A stretch of 64,000 nucleotides of DNA from Chamaecyparis obtusa (lineage: Eukaryota > Streptophyta > Pinopsida > Cupressales > Cupressaceae): contig BSBK01006386.1 of the NCBI GenBank assembly GCA_027943335.1, positions 372,001 through 436,000 on the forward strand, given 5' to 3'. The position numbers were made by a program, and so were the translations under genes. A model generated the notes under the pieces. It was not told where the DNA came from. It did no database searches and saw only the letters and a program-made list of their open reading frames with translations. Below, piece after piece: positions 22,999-33,900 of this stretch. Within the stretch, counting starts at the first letter, position 1; the number at the start of each line of letters is the position of its first letter.

Positions 22999-23786
22999 AT
23001 GGTAAGGAAGGCTTGCTGCTCTGATTTGGGTGTGAATAGAGGTCCTTGGACTCCTTAGGAGGATCTTCTCTTGAAAAACTATGTTCAAACTCACGGAGAG
23101 GGACAATGGAGCCTTCTTCCTCATAGAGCAGGTATGTATGTTCAAGTAGGATAACTATTTATGTTTTTCTTAAAGTTGGTATCAATTGGTTGATCATTAC
23201 ATAGCTAAACATTTGTGTAAAGCAAGAAATACGTAGAGAAATTTCTTACACTATTACCTACTACTCTATTGGAAAATTTTGTCATTTATGGGAAACGATG
23301 TCATCTATGAAAAAAGTTGTCATCAATGGAAAAAGTTGTCATCTCTGGGAAAAGTTGTCATCTATGAACAAACTGTCATATATATGTGTGAAAAGTCCTC
23401 ATCTATGAAAAAAGTTGTCGTCAATGGAAAAAGTTGTGATCTGTGGAAAAAATTATCATCTATAGAAAAAGTGTCATCTGTGTGAAAAGTTGTCGTCAAT
23501 GGAAAAGTTATCATCTGTGGAAAAAGTTGTCATCTATGTTTATGTTTCCCATTGAGTAGGTTTGGTGAGAAAATTTTTTATTTGTGAAAAAAAGTTGTCA
23601 TCTATGGGAAAAGTTGTCATCTATGTTTATGTTGCCGATTGAGCAGGTCTGGTGAGATGTGGAAGGAGTTGCAGGTTACGTTGGATGAATTATCTTCGCC
23701 CTGATGTCAAACATGGCAACATTTCACCAGAGGATGAAGAGCTCATCATCGAACTTCATAAGGTGCTTGGTCATGTGCTCAACTAA
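22999..23786 (+). pseudogene. R2R3-MYB transcription factor gene fragment (exons 1 and 2)
   Basis: Exon 1 (22999-23131) encodes MVRKACCSDLGVNRGPW and most of repeat R2. Exon 2 (23647-23786) continues with [16 protein letters not shown] and the first part of R3 ([18 protein letters not shown]). The intron starts GTATGT and ends GAGCAG, in the position and phase typical of plant R2R3-MYB genes. R2 keeps its Trp residues (GPW, GQW, LRW). An in-frame TAG sits where the usual AEED Glu/Gln would be (PW-T-P-stop-ED). R3 is cut after its first helix; the reading ends at TAA 23784, so there is no complete DNA-binding domain. The intron has been expanded by a minisatellite. The family binds DNA in the nucleus; this copy cannot encode a working factor. 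Confidence 0.85.
23277..23631 (+). repeat. Degenerate minisatellite in MYB intron 1, about 20-22 bp unit
   Basis: About 15 units of the form AAAAGTTGTCATCTATGG with changes at the last bases (CTATGA, CAATGG, CTGTGG). They fill the intron up to the splice acceptor. Confidence 0.85.
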
Positions 23787-25113
23787 TCAAGAGTTAGAGC
23801 AAGAAGTCACTTGTGGAAAGGCTACAAGGGAAAAGTGTGGCAGGTCTAGTACTCTATAGTACAGACTTGAGGAGACCAAACTAGTTGTTGAATCAGTGTT
23901 CTTGAACCATATTAGGACCATCCCCATCATTAAATTGAACTAATAAGTCCACTAGTGAAGAGTTTTGGTAAAGGGCTAGGATTAGGCCTATAAGAGAATT
24001 CTTGCAGAGGTTGTTTGGGATAGAAATTTGTTTGTTTCAAATAAAGTTTGGTTTTCTTCTTTGTTTCTTGATACACACATGGATCCATTGAATACAAAGG
24101 TGAAAGATCTCTATAAATACGCAGTCTTCATTAAGGTTTGGGGAGAGAATCATTTTCTTTCTAGACTTCACAAACGGATCCATTGTAAGAGGTTTGGAAC
24201 TATGTACTGTCAGGTAATGTCTTCCTCTATTCTTGTGGTTATTTTTTTAATTCATTTGAATATAGATAATATTGATGTAGAGTGGTTAGCAGAAGTGGTG
24301 GAAATTTCAAACTTCTTCTTCTATGACTCGGGAACCCCACTAGCCCGTCAGGCTCACCAAAGGCTACATACCCACAATTGACTCAACTATGCCTCCAAAC
24401 ACCTAAGATGGACCAAAATGGTGTAAAAAAGGTGGTTTCAACAAGAATCAATCATTTTTGATAGCCTTTACAACACCTATTGACCACAACCTTCAAATCT
24501 GCCTTCTAGCCCTATGAGCCCCAATTAGCCCTGCTGGACCAGTTTTCTCCCTTTTTCTCTGACTTTTTCCAAACAACTTGAGAAAAAAATTACAATTTCA
24601 GACACCCTTTTCAGGTTTATTTAACATATGTAAACTTCAATGGTGACTCCTTTAGACCAGTCTTAACTTCCTTCACAAGGTACCCTCCTAATGGCATCAA
24701 AATCAAGCAAATAACAAAGAAACTATATCATTCTCTTATCCTCATCACTCCAAACTTTCATCATAGTTATAATATGGAAAAATATGACTAAATCCAAGAT
24801 ATTTTACACCTATTCCACAAGGAACGCCCAAAACACTCATTCAATGCCTTCAAACCCTTGTTGCATAGGGTTTCACCAAACACCTACCTCCACTAATCTT
24901 GGAGACCAAATAATGGTTCATACACCTTCTCTTTGATGCCCTAGGACATCTCAAATCATTAGATAACCTTCTTGTACAGCCCAATATGCTGCTGTCATAC
25001 TATTCCCACCAATCCACTATGGGACATTTCCATTGTTTTCTCGAAACTTGCTGTCTTTGCACTAGTTCTGCATCAAAACTTGTTAGATTTCTATTGTACA
25101 TGTTAGTAACATG
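23787..25113 (-). repeat. Spacer and minus-oriented copy of family R1 (about 24360-25075)
   Basis: From about 24360 the sequence reads on the minus strand like family R1 (GCCCTATGAGCCCCAATTAG, CAATGGTGACTCCTTTAGAC) and ends near TTCTGCATCA at 25068. The preceding part (23787-24359) holds a 117-codon frame at 24028 that I do not recognise and do not support as a gene. Confidence 0.4.
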
Positions 25114-25150
25114 CCTCCCATGAATTTTGGGCCCTTGGATTCATGGGAGG
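25114..25150. repeat. Perfect 12-bp stem hairpin
   Basis: CCTCCCATGAAT (25114-25125) and ATTCATGGGAGG (25139-25150) are exact reverse complements around a 13-base loop. It could be a transcription terminator-like hairpin or a decayed foldback. Confidence 0.7.
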
Positions 25151-25756
25151 TTCATCGATTTAAATAAAAATTTTGTTTGTCACAGGAAAAACTCAAGAAA
25201 ACAGCCTGAAATGAACCAACAGTCGTATATGCTGCTTCAAAACAAAGTGTTATTCATTCAATAATGAGTGAAATGTGTTTAAATACCCTTCTAATTCATG
25301 TATTTGACAGTCCCAAACAAAAAGAAGTTTAATACACTGAATGGAACAACACCAAAATGAAATTTTATTGCTTGCTTTCACAACAGTTCGTACAACAGGC
25401 TTTTTTTCTCCCTGTCCCCCTCCGTACAATGGATCCTTTAGACATTTAATGACCCCTATCTACCTGCCTCAACCAACTTTAGACAGTTGGGAGGTTTAAT
25501 TAATCCTAAAACCTGTTAAAACTAATTTCCCTCCTAAAAGGTAATATGACCGTTTACATTCAAATTTAAATTAATAAACTTTATTTTATGCATTTAATTA
25601 TGACTATTCTAACTTCCCAACTTACTCCATTGACCTACACATGGTCCAATGTATTTATTGAATGCTTCTAAACATGAAAACTACTCAAATCTAATCCTAT
25701 TGGACTCTTTCACCTATTACATTGCTTTGATCACTTATTACATTATGTTGAGTCTA

Positions 25757-25945
25757 TTACATTGTATTGGTCCTTAGACCTCTATCATGACTTTTACATA
25801 GTTTATTGAATCCAACACTGTCATAAGCCATTCTAGGCTTCAAAACTTGCCAGTCAACTTGTCTTGGTACCATCTTCTCCTTCTTAGTTACTGGAGTCCT
25901 CCTTTGCTCAGATGCTCTTCTAGATGCCCCTACATCAAATATGCT
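25757..25945 (-). pseudogene. Short open coding-like remnant
   Basis: 62 stop-free codons on the minus strand with protein-like composition (KKEKMVPRQVDWQVLKPRMA), ending in TAA at 25757. I do not recognise it. It may be a piece of another captured gene or of an element ORF. Confidence 0.25.
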
Positions 25946-26290
25946 TTAAAAAAGTCTTTCTTCTTGGTTGGGATGAGTCTATTATTGGCCTATCCATGGA
26001 AGCCTCATTTTTAACTTGTTCAGGGCATTTTGTCCCTGCAACATATCTAGTTTATACTTCCTGAGTCACCACTAGAGTCTTCAAATCTAGATATTTTGCA
26101 CAAGGTTAGGGCACCATTGCCAGTCATTTAAAACATGGTTTTTTCTTTAACAGATGATTTTTTCTTTAACAGATGATTTTTATCATTAATATTTGTGTGC
26201 TTACAGACCCTAATGTTGTTGCTCCAAGAACCCTAAATTGGAAATTTGTAGATGGGTTTTGGTGTCAAGAAATAATACAAGATTCATGTG

Positions 26291-26541
26291 ATAAGTAAGA
26301 GATATTTTCCATAGCAAGCCAAATTGTGATATTGCTATCAGGATTCAACTGTGTAGTTTTTTGAGTCAAACTCTGCTTGCATCCTCATTTGCAAAACCTT
26401 CACCAAGTGTTGTGCCTTATGAACCATTCATTAGAAAGCCCCTTAAGCTCGTCAATTAATAAGTAGGAGATATTTTCCACAGCAAGTCAAATTGTGATAT
26501 TGCTATCAAGATTCAACTGTGTAGTTTTTCGAGTCAAACTC
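26291..26541 (+). repeat. Direct duplication flanking the 5S-derived foldback
   Basis: ATAAGTAAGAGATATTTTCC and the following 60 bases up to GAGTCAAACTC (26291-26372) recur at 26458-26541. The next bases after the first copy (CTCTGCTTGCATCCTCATTT) recur in the loop of the foldback, so the foldback and the duplication arose by linked rearrangements. Confidence 0.7.
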
Positions 26542-26995
26542 ATTGACTCGTGATTCATGAGTAGTGGTTCACACGAACCCATCTCTCATGAGAATGAATG
26601 GAACACTTATCACTCATTGGCTCTAGGTGATGCTCACAGAGGTGAAGCACTGCGACTTCCAGAGAGGTCACCCAGCCCAGTACTACTCCAACTTGAGTGC
26701 ACTTAACTACGGAGTTTCCTCCATGGTTAAACCCACTCTGCTTGCATCCTCATAGGCACAACACTTGGTGAAGGTTTTGCAAACGAGGATGCAAGCAGAG
26801 TGGGTTTAACCATGGAGGAAACTCTGTAGTTAAGCATGCTCGAGCTGGAGTGGTATTGGGATGGATGACCTCTTGGGAAGTCTCGGTGCTTCACCTCCGT
26901 AAGCATCACCTAGAGCCAATGTGTGCTAAGTGTTCCATTCATTCTCATGAGAGACAGGTTCATGTAAACCACTACTCATGAATCACAAGTCAATG
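26541..26995. mobile_element. Foldback of two inverted 5S-rRNA-derived copies (Cassandra- or SINE3-like)
   Basis: The arms are reverse complements from CATTGACTCG at 26541 to the matching bases ending at 26995, centred at 26768 with a loop of about 30 bases. The plus-strand arm at 26821-26898 matches the 3' two thirds of 5S rRNA, including the A-box-like AGTTAAGCATGCTCGAGC, the intermediate element and C-box-like GGATGGATGACCTCTTGGGA. The minus-strand copy is 26640-26719. A 5S-derived internal pol III promoter is known in Cassandra LTRs and SINE3 elements. The 5' half of 5S is not evident, so this is not a functional 5S gene. Confidence 0.65.
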
Positions 26996-27055
26996 AAAAG
27001 AAGTCTGAATGCACCTTCGGTATGTAACATTTTTTTAAAAAATTTTTTTTGCATT

Positions 27056-27516
27056 GGTCTAAATTTCGACCAACTCTAAACCAAGCCATCCACCAATGCT
27101 TGGTCTAAATTTCGACCAATGCACTAGAAAATCGATGACGGTGCCATACATTCGACCAACAGTATGGTCAAAATTTTGACCACACTGTTGGTCGAATGTA
27201 TGGCACTGTCATCGATTTTCTAGTGCATTGGTCAAAATTTAGACCAAGCATTGGTGGATGGCTTGGTCAAAATTTAGGCTACCTCATTTTCCTTTATTGG
27301 TCGAAATTTCGACCGTTGCAAAAAAATGACGGCGATTTTTGAACTTGGACTGCAGTCAAAATTTTGACCTGTGTTTTGGTCAAAATTTTGACGAATACTA
27401 AATACGTCAAAAATTTGACAAAAAAAGAACGACGAGAGTTTTGGTCTTAAATTCGACCAATTACTATCTAAATTTCGACCAACGTTCGTCAAAATTTGAG
27501 GTCAAATTTACTAGTG
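27056..27516 (-). mobile_element. Candidate right terminus of a CACTA-like transposon, with dense subterminal palindromes
   Basis: The sequence ends GGTCAAATTTACTAGTG at 27516, the inverted counterpart of the end at 13880. It contains many GGTCAAAATTTTGACC or GGTCGAAATTTCGACC motifs. It includes a 186-bp near-perfect palindrome (27081-27266, centre 27173.5) whose arms hold an inner CACTAGAAAATC / GATTTTCTAGTG pair. Immediately right lies gypsy gag coding sequence, so the terminus is sharp. Confidence 0.55.
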
Positions 27517-27830
27517 AAAGCCACAAAGCATTCCCATTGGTGTTGTTTGATATTGCATAGATCTAGCATGGTGACAACATGTTGAATGTTGTAAGAGTAT
27601 TGTTGAATGAATCTTTGCACTAGTTGGTCAAATGACTTAAGTGGAGGAGATAGTTTAGTGAACCACTCCATAGCTTGACCACTAAGACTCCTAGGAAAGA
27701 ATCTCATAATATAAGTGGGTTCATGTGAGAATTCCATACTTAGTGCACAAAAATCTCTAACATGGTCATGAGGATCTCCACTACCATCATACTTGTCATA
27801 TTTTGGAAATTAAACCTTATGAGGAAAATG
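27517..27830 (-). pseudogene. Ty3/gypsy gag fragment
   Basis: Minus-strand translation gives KYDGSGDPHDHVRDFC, then IMRFFPRSLSGQAMEWFTKL and QRFIQQYSYNIQHVVTMLDL, the conserved core of the plant retrotransposon gag family. One stop interrupts the upstream part near 27812. The reading is cut at 27517, in the middle of the gag core (WECFVAF), exactly where the candidate transposon end begins. The remainder of gag is not present across the candidate element at 13.8 kb. Confidence 0.75.
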
Positions 27831-29475
27831 AGGCATGTATAAATCTTTGTCAAAGATTTAGAAATTAAAAGCGATAACATAGTAATTAAAATTTGGAGAG
27901 CTCATTAAAAAGATAATTAGTGATAATGCCTCGCCCATTCCTTGAGCACTTGTATAGGATAAGGGTGGGAACGAGATTACACCTAGAGAGTAGGTATGAT
28001 TAGAATTCATCATTTTCATGAGAGGGTATTCTAGTTCCATGTGGGTCGTATTGAGGGTCTGGGGCCCAAAGTGGCCAGTCCAGGGTAACTCAATGCTTGA
28101 GGGTGCAGGGTCCAGTTTGACCAATCCAAGGTAACTCAAGTAGATGACCATGTGATGAAACTCCCATAGTATGTAGTCTAAGTCTCCTCTGTAGTTTTCT
28201 ACATTTACCTCTAGTGGTGTGTCTTTGTTATTTCAGTATTATTTGGTGGTATGTTTTGGTATTTTGGTATTTGGTGATTGGTATAAATGTTCAATAATCT
28301 GGTATTTGGTGTCTTGGTACGTTTTGACATTTTGATATTTATTATCTTTTATTTATCATTAGTTGCTAGTACCTTTTGAGATAGAAATCCTTCAGGATCC
28401 ATTTCTTAGTTGTTTTGGTTTGTTGGAATATTTTTTATTCGAGTGGGGTTTGTTGTTATCTCCTCAGCACAGTGGGAGTGGACCTTTGGTTCCACAAGGT
28501 TGGGTGGTAGTGTTTCTTCTACCATTTGAGATTCTGACGTTCCTATAGCGATGCTGGATGATTTTTTGTTGTTGTCATCTTCTTCTTGTTCTTCATTGGA
28601 GTCTTGTTCATATCTTTCTTATGGTGTTTATATTTACAGTACCTTATATCAGTGTATCCGATGTGATACTTTTGGGATATTGTACTACTTTGTATTTGGT
28701 TTTTTTTACATACCCTGTGACTTGTACATAGGATGTTGTTTCATTGTGTACATACCTTATGGTATTGGAAGTACTTGTTATTCATTTGTATATGAGATAT
28801 TTGTAATTATACTTGATCTAAAATATTTAATTAGTAATACGTAATTCTACATTATGGAACCCTTGAGAATTTTTAACTGTAATTGAGTTGTACTTATGTA
28901 CTTGTTTGTATCTTATGTTGTATTTCTTCCACATTGTTATGATTATTGTTTTGTAAAATTTTAAGAAAAAACAAAATATTTTGTAAACATAGCAACATGT
29001 TCTAAGTTAAATTCTCCTAGGTTCCCTGGCAAGGCATCACAATTTGAAGTAGCCTTTGAAGGTAATTGGAACACTAGGGGTCATTTCTTTATTGTTGAAG
29101 AATTTTCATCTTGATACTATGTCCATAAGATAACTATCCCTATTGTTCTTCGTGGAACCCCCTTGTAGTTGACAACAAAGAGAAGCAATTCGGAGTAAGG
29201 TGTCAGAGTAAAACTTTAGAATTTGTGTTGCTTGGTGAACTGGTTGATTGGAAAACACTGACATGCATCTGTACTTCCATATATTAAGAAGAAAAAAATG
29301 TCTCAAAGTATCATCTACCACATTGTTATGGAGACCAACACCAAGTAAAGCCTTTTTCCGATCTCGACAATGATAAAAAAACTGGAAAGTACTTAAAAAC
29401 AACATTCCATTTTATACTTGTCGAAGGACATTTTAGATAAAATTCTTGTTAATTTTATTTTAAAAAATAACAATT
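27831..29475 (-). other. Probable leader or LTR remains of the gypsy fragment
   Basis: No clear coding region. Near 29019-29036 the minus strand reads GATGCCTTGCCAGGGAAC, reminiscent of the common gypsy primer region GGCGCCGTTGCCGGGGAAC but diverged. If so, the 5' LTR lies to the right of it. Confidence 0.25.
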
Positions 29476-30117
29476 AAAAAAAATTCTTGTGGATTCCTTG
29501 TTATTTGAATGAGTGTGATTTAATTCTTTTTGGTACAAGAAAATCATAATAAAATGTGTAATATGTGTTTACTTGGTTCATAGTAGCTAATGAAATGAGC
29601 AAGAGTTGACAAAATTTAAATTTGAATTCTAGAATTTCAAGGGTTAGATATGTGGACATGGGATCAATCTCAATACATTCTTGTAAGAAGATGGGGACAT
29701 TCCTCTATCATTCACTATACTTATTTACGCTCATTTCTATCTAACCATGTGCCTTATCAATTTCTTATATACTTTCTCATACAATCTATATTTATTACAA
29801 CCTTTATGATTAGTCTTTCATTCCCTACACAAACGTAGTTGCAAGATTGATCCCTTGTCCACATATCTAACCCTTGAGATTCTAGAATTCAAATTTAAAT
29901 TTGGTTAACTCTTGCTCGTTTCAAATTAGCTACTATGAGCCAAGTATATCTAACCCTTGAAATTCTAGAATTCGAATTTAAAAATGGTCAACTCTTGTTC
30001 ATTTCATTAGCTACTATGAGCCAAATAAACACATATTGTACATTTTATTATGGTTTTCTTGTACCAAAAGACATTAAATCACACTCATTTTAACAAAGAA
30101 TCCACAAGAATTTTTTT
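29476..30117. mobile_element. Foldback element with arms of about 200 bp and an internal duplication
   Basis: The left arm 29476-29675 is the reverse complement of the right arm 29846-30117. AAATTCTTGTGGATTCC pairs with GGAATCCACAAGAATTT-type sequence, and GGGTTAGATATGTGGACA with TGTCCACATATCTAACCC. The right arm is longer because about 85 bases (29861-29945) are repeated at 29946-30030. No coding capacity. This is a MITE or foldback class element. Confidence 0.75.
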
Positions 30118-30177
30118 AGGGATCAACAATACAATCTTGTTAAAATGAGTGTGATTTAATAACAATTTTTTTTTTGG

Positions 30178-30258
30178 AAAATGGAATATCTATATTGGGT
30201 CCTTCACCAATTATAAAATGGAATATGTATATTGGGTCCTTCACAAAGTATAAAATGA
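30178..30258 (+). repeat. Tandem duplication, about 42-bp unit
   Basis: AAAATGGAATATCTATATTG with GGGTCCTTCACCAA is repeated immediately as AAAATGGAATATGTATATTG with GGGTCCTTCACAAA. Confidence 0.8.
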
Positions 30259-30737
30259 AATTATCATTTGTAATTTAATTGATCTCAATAATGGAAAAAT
30301 ATTGGACGGATTGACAAAACTTTGCTTGCTCCTTTCTATCTAAAAGTAGACTATCCACAAGAATTATCGTTTGCAATAATGGAGAAAAGCTTGCTAGGGA
30401 CACTTCAACTAGAGCCCCTACAAAGTATTAGAATGTGCATAATCATTTTAGCACATTTGTGTGTTTGAAGATTGTTGTCCTTGATCACTTCCATGATTAT
30501 GAAGTTGGTCCTATCAAGAAGATCGACTTAGAATAATATGACCCTTGCGATCTACCAATCTCCCTTACCACCAAAATTTGACATAAAAAATAAGACAAGC
30601 TAAGTACATGAAAATAATAGGAACAGGTGTCTATATTTGGATCAAATCAGTGGAAGAAAAATTATTTTCTTGTCAAGAATATAATTCCCTTCTAATTTAT
30701 AATTATCTCACCTTTACTATAATATATATTTTTAATT

Positions 30738-30900
30738 AGCCGATAGGCTTCCCCTTTGGGGGAAGCGTGTGTACGGCAATCCCGGAAAAATCGGACACCG
30801 GATTTGTCTCACTTTCGCGGCACCGGGTATTTTAACCGATTTGTCTCACATTAATGGCACACAAGAATTTGCCATTTCGAGACACGCAACAAAAAACATT
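30738..30900. other. GC-richer island with a hairpin inside very AT-rich DNA
   Basis: CTTCCCCTTTGGGGGAAG (30749-30766) is a perfect hairpin. It is followed by CGGACACCGGATTTGTCTC and a related second copy CACCGGGTATTTTAACCGAT then TTGTCTCAC. No coding frame. It may be the end of an unrecognised repeat. Confidence 0.35.
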
Positions 30901-32600
30901 TTTTAATTTGATGTGTAGTTTGTAAAAAAACTTAAGTGTAATTTGATATGTAGTTTGTAAAAAAAACTAAGTGTACACCTTGGTAAGATATGCGTTTCAT
31001 TTCGCTGTTTACACATTTCTAATGTGAATTATTTTGTATTACAATAATTTCTATAGTTTTATTTGTTTTATTTTTTTTTAAATTATTTTATATTTTTTAT
31101 CAATTTTAAAACAACTGTTCATTTTCTATCAAAAGGAAATATTATTTAAATTTTAAAAATACATATATAGATAAATAATAATATATTTTTTTATAAATAT
31201 AATAATTATTTTTTTAATAATGCATAATTAAAATATATCCTGTCAATGAAATTATAAATTCTATAGTAATTTTTTAATAAATATATTTTCCTACAACTAA
31301 TAAGAGTTATATAAAAAAAATTGATATATGATTTTTTATTTTTTATCAATAAGATATGATTTATTATTAAAATATCTACTTTTAAATTAATTATATTTCC
31401 TACTATGAATTTTTAAATGTTAAATAATAGCATTATTAAAATGATCAACATAATTTTTTTGTCAAATTTTTTTATACTATATATTTATCAAAATTACTAA
31501 ATAATATAATAAAAATTAAACATATAAATGCTATTTAAAATTTAAAATTTAAAATTTATTAAAAAATGTTTTATGGGTTGTTCAAATTTATCATAATATT
31601 CATTGCAATATAACTAAACTATTTTCATGTTGTTCTTTTTTATATTTAACAATCAAGTTACCAATAAAAAATGGTAAATAGTAAAAAAATTTACTACATC
31701 TATTATATTAATTATATTTAGTAAATATATTATATTAGAATTTGAAAAGTTCAAACATATAGAAAGAGCTAACATTAAATTTAACAATGTAAATTAATGA
31801 CACAATTAATTGTTAAAATAAAAATAAAAATATGAAACTAAATATGAAAAATATAGAAGTAGTTATACAACTAGATAGTATTAAATCAACACTAATAAAT
31901 TATATAGGAGATTATTCCACATCTAACAAAATATTATATTATTTTAAATATAACATATATTAACTTAAATGGGAAGTTAATATGTAAAATTAGAAAATAT
32001 AAAAAATATTTTTATCAAAAAATAAATATAATAATAATTTATTTCTAAAAAAATAAACGATACTAATAGAAAATATAGAAGTCTAAATATATTATAACAA
32101 ATATAATTACAACTTATGTTCAATAAACTAAAAATAACAACATAAAAATAGTTTTAAACTAAATCATGTTAAAATTAAAAGTATATATAAATATAAATTA
32201 TTATTAAAATAAAAATATAATTAAAAATAGTACTAAATAAATAAATAAATTAGTACAAATAAAACATATTTTTTCATATTCACATTTTAACAAACTATAA
32301 AAATTAAATTAATTTAAATATTTTATGAGGATTGTTTTAAAAAACAATAAAAACATGAACAAGAGAAATTAATTATAATGTACATCTCCCCCTCATTAAG
32401 GTGAGAGTTTAAGGGCCATAATTAATTAATTGAATTATTTTTGAGTATTTTTAAAAATAGTTTCGACTTTATAAACAATATAATTAATTAATATATTTTG
32501 TATTTTTATAAATTTTAAATTTAAGTTTATAAATATATTTTAAATGTGATTTTAAGTATATGTGGATTTTTATGTTAATATTTTTTTTAATTGTTGGGCT
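30901..32600. other. Extremely AT-rich block, no gene
   Basis: Runs of A and T with very few G or C; no frame, tandem unit or terminal repeat that I can define. Confidence 0.6.
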
Positions 32601-33900
32601 TGAAATGGAAATAATTGTTTAGTGCTCTAATTACAATAGACTTACACTCAATTTATTTTACAAGTTTTTTGAGAACAACAACAACAATAACATTACCAAA
32701 AAATATGTTGAATCTACAAACTTTCAAATTGTGTAGGCTCATCCTAAGTGTTGGGATAGATCCAAAGTCAAATAAAAGTGTGCTTATATTGTTGTACATG
32801 TTCCCATTTCGAGCCCAATATATAATCCTTACATTGCTTTTTAAAGATTACGCTTTCCCTAAGTTTGTAATGAGTTGTCATGATCTTGTATATTTTTCAT
32901 TTTTATTATAATTTCACTTTAGTCGAGTGGTACAGATCTTGCTACAAATGTCTCATAGATTTGGGAGCTTGTTGGGCTTACCCAGTATTTTGAATTAGCT
33001 TTGACGATTTCAAAAAAGTGTGCTAGGTATTGAAAATAGTAAAAGAAGCTGCCCTATATAATATTCATATGTCGTCATGCTTTATATGCTAGGTATACAT
33101 GCCTTTTGAGTTGATTTTCTTTGATTATGTTGCTTTCTCATTTACACTTTTAAACACTTACTTGTATTATGTAATGCTTTACTTATGCTTTCCAATTAAA
33201 TGCCTATCAGCTCATCCTTGCACCTCCTTTTGGTGCAAGTGCTAGTTTAAATAAATCAACGGTCACACGCACCTAGCAATTGCATAAAAATAATAGAAAT
33301 AGTGTACTTCAATGTACTCCACATTCAAATTCATATAATATTCAAGAGAATGCGTACTATCAACCCAATCTCAAATTTTTTCATAAATTGTAGTACAAAA
33401 TATTTCCGGTAGTACAATACCATCTTCTACATAAATTAGCAATTGCCATATTCCACACGTTATCTTTGGCCCCCAATCACACACAGCATAGGCTCGACAG
33501 GAGCTACCTTGGAACACATACACAATGAATATATATCCACACAGCTGTATATATTGCAGTCAGAAATCTGAGTTTATTCATTGTGAGCGTGTTCCCAGGT
33601 CGCCCCAGTCGACAAATCTGCTGTTATATTTTCCTTGTGATTTCGTCTTACATTTTCAGGGATTATTTTCTTCTTTTGCTGCTGTGATACTGATGGTGAT
33701 TCAATTTTGCAGTTTCAGGCTTGGAAATGGTACGAAATAAAGCTTTAAAATGTTCCATTAGCCTCTTTTCTTTTACCTTGAGGTTTGCTTTGTATTGTGT
33801 GATTGCAATGACATTTATTTGTGATTTTTTAGCGTAGTGAAAAGGAAAGTTCAATAAATTTATTGAACAGTAGTAGCGTATATTTAATTAAAAAACAAGA
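32601..33900. other. Non-coding island, nothing recognised
   Basis: Normal-composition DNA between the two AT-rich blocks. Short frames at 32615 and 33525 show no recognised similarity. Confidence 0.4.

Noticed and set aside
23277..23631. CRISPR-like array of 20-22-bp repeats
   Set aside because: The units are contiguous and degenerate with no unique spacers; it is a minisatellite in a plant intron.
24028..24381. 117-codon frame as a gene
   Set aside because: No family match, and its last part runs into repeat family R1.
26640..26898. Functional 5S rRNA genes
   Set aside because: Only the 3' two thirds of 5S is present, with many changes, and the two copies are inverted within a repeat.
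13880..27516. Treating the 13.6-kb span as a proven single transposon
   Set aside because: Flanking triplets do not match and the right-flank gag does not resume on the left, so it is kept only as a candidate.
28363..28844. Two T-rich frames as membrane proteins
   Set aside because: The hydrophobic appearance comes from T-rich composition; the region is probably gypsy leader or LTR.
32615..32911. 98-codon frame between the AT-rich blocks
   Set aside because: Composition-driven, no similarity recognised.
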